Positions 16,682-17,414 of a stretch of DNA of 17,414 bases are shown here, piece after piece. The notes below the pieces were generated by a model, which saw only the letters and a list, made by a program, of their open reading frames with translations, was not told the origin of the DNA and did not search any database. Position 1 is the first letter of the stretch; every line of letters starts with the position of its first letter. A program made the position numbers and the translations under genes. This DNA comes from JAYEMH01 sp034717985 [NCBI: Candidatus Ratteibacteria bacterium]. GTDB taxonomy: Bacteria; CAZDME01; JAYEMH01. Location of the stretch: positions 1 through 17,414 of the forward strand of contig JAYEMH010000044.1 in NCBI GenBank assembly GCA_034717985.1, written 5' to 3'.

Positions 16682-17414
16682 TTAGAGTCTTTCTATAAAT
16701 TTCTTCACTAATTTGGTAAGTTTCGGTTCGGCTCGATCAGCTGTTTTTAAAATCTCTTTTATATTGGCCGGTTTAAGGGCATCAGGCAGACAGCGGTCGG
16801 TGATACAGGAAATTCCCAAAACCTCAAGCCCGGCATGAACCGCGGCGATTACCTCCGGCACGGTTGACATTCCTACCATATCGGCTCCGATTAAACGCAT
16901 AAAGCGATATTCGGCCGCTGTTTCCAGATTAGGCCCGGTTACTCCAACATAAACCCCTTTTTTAAGCGCCATTTTTTCCTCAAGGGCTATTTTCTCCATA
17001 AGTTTAATCAAGCGCCGGCTGTAAGGCTGAGACATATCTGGAAATCTCGGACCTAATTTACTGTCATTCGGACCAATTAAAGGATTAACTCCCATAAAAT
17101 TGATGTGGTCAGTAATCAGAACTAAATCCCCCAGGCCGAACTGCGGATTCATTCCTCCGGCCGCGTTGGAAACAATAATAATTTTTGCCCCCAAAAATTT
17201 AGCTACCTGAACCGGAAAAATAACCTCCTGAAGCGAATATCCTTCATAATAATGAGCCCGTCCGGCCAGAGCAATAACATTTTTTTCGCCAATCTTCCCG
17301 GCTACCAATTCTCCTTTATGGCCAACGGTGGTAGAACTCGGAAAATAAGGGATTTTGTCATAGGAGATAGATTGTTCTCCCGAAATCTCATCAGCCAATA
17401 CCGAAATTTCACTG
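16682..17414 (-). CDS. Purine nucleoside phosphorylase (5' end outside window)
   Basis: The frame is open to the right edge, so the N-terminus, including the expected phosphate-binding GSG loop, is missing. The 243 visible residues match the trimeric PNP/MTAP family, which splits purine (deoxy)nucleosides with phosphate for purine salvage. Motifs seen are STTVGHKGELVAGKI, GRAHYYEGYS, SNAAGGMNPQFGLGDLVLITDH, GPNLETAAEYR (base-binding Glu) and GADMVGMSTVPEVIAAVHAG. In the next base-binding segment GISCITDRCLPDA, an Asp occupies the position of Asn243 in human PNP (ITNKV). That site contacts the purine, so base preference may differ from the classical hypoxanthine/guanine enzymes. An in-frame TTG at 17398 is not a plausible start because family-like sequence (VLADEISG) continues across it. 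It probably heads or belongs to the ileS operon. Confidence 0.93.
   Translation of the reverse strand, partial: SEISVLADEISGEQSISYDKIPYFPSSTTVGHKGELVAGKIGEKNVIALAGRAHYYEGYSLQEVIFPVQVAKFLGAKIIIVSNAAGGMNPQFGLGDLVLITDHINFMGVNPLIGPNDSKLGPRFPDMSQPYSRRLIKLMEKIALEEKMALKKGVYVGVTGPNLETAAEYRFMRLIGADMVGMSTVPEVIAAVHAGLEVLGISCITDRCLPDALKPANIKEILKTADRAEPKLTKLVKKFIERL

Overview
All eleven genes that can be supported lie on the minus strand, so transcription runs from high to low coordinates. The coding strand is purine-rich, and no convincing gene is seen on the plus strand. The content is bacterial housekeeping: translation, RNA polymerase, and cell-envelope processing. Base composition is moderate (roughly mid-40s % GC by eye). 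RpoC carries a large insertion in the trigger loop (SI3), as Gram-negative-type phyla do, and RpoB carries a short coiled-coil insertion at the SI2 site. The neighbour pair dksA/traR-type followed by lspA is also known from Chlamydia. Together these suggest an uncultivated Gram-negative lineage near the PVC/Omnitrophota part of the tree. That placement is inference from gene order and insertions, not from a tree.

Right part (17414 to about 11990), in transcription order: a 5'-truncated purine nucleoside phosphorylase, isoleucyl-tRNA synthetase (ileS), a DksA/TraR-type zinc-finger protein, signal peptidase II (lspA), and an RluA/RluD-family pseudouridine synthase. The last four are tightly packed, with 11-nt, 0-nt and about 25-nt overlaps or abutments, and look like one translationally coupled operon. 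The only sizeable gap, between the phosphorylase and ileS, is filled by an array of 7-bp repeats.

Middle (about 12017 to 11162): a 15-bp A/T-rich tandem duplication, a good sigma70-type promoter, and an unrecognised gene for a single-pass membrane protein with a proline/lysine-rich tail. A 15-bp-stem hairpin terminator follows that gene. Next come a strong promoter with an AT-rich upstream stretch and a short leader with a hairpin, leading into rpoB.

Left part (11161 to 1): rpoB, rpoC, rpsL (S12), rpsG (S7), fusA (EF-G) and the first codons of rpsJ (S10). This is the RNA polymerase / str / S10 supercluster, but with no tuf gene between fusA and rpsJ. One promoter in front of rpoB could drive the whole series. 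The neighbour upstream of rpoB is not rplL.

The least conventional feature of the window is in the gaps. Four separate intergenic regions hold short tandem arrays built from different words: GACTATG-type, CGTATAC-type and GAGCTAT-type with period 7, and ATCTGCGTTA-type with period 10. In three of the four the words occur in both orientations, making loose inverted arrays directly after a stop codon. No CRISPR array, tRNA, rRNA, insertion sequence or defence system was found.
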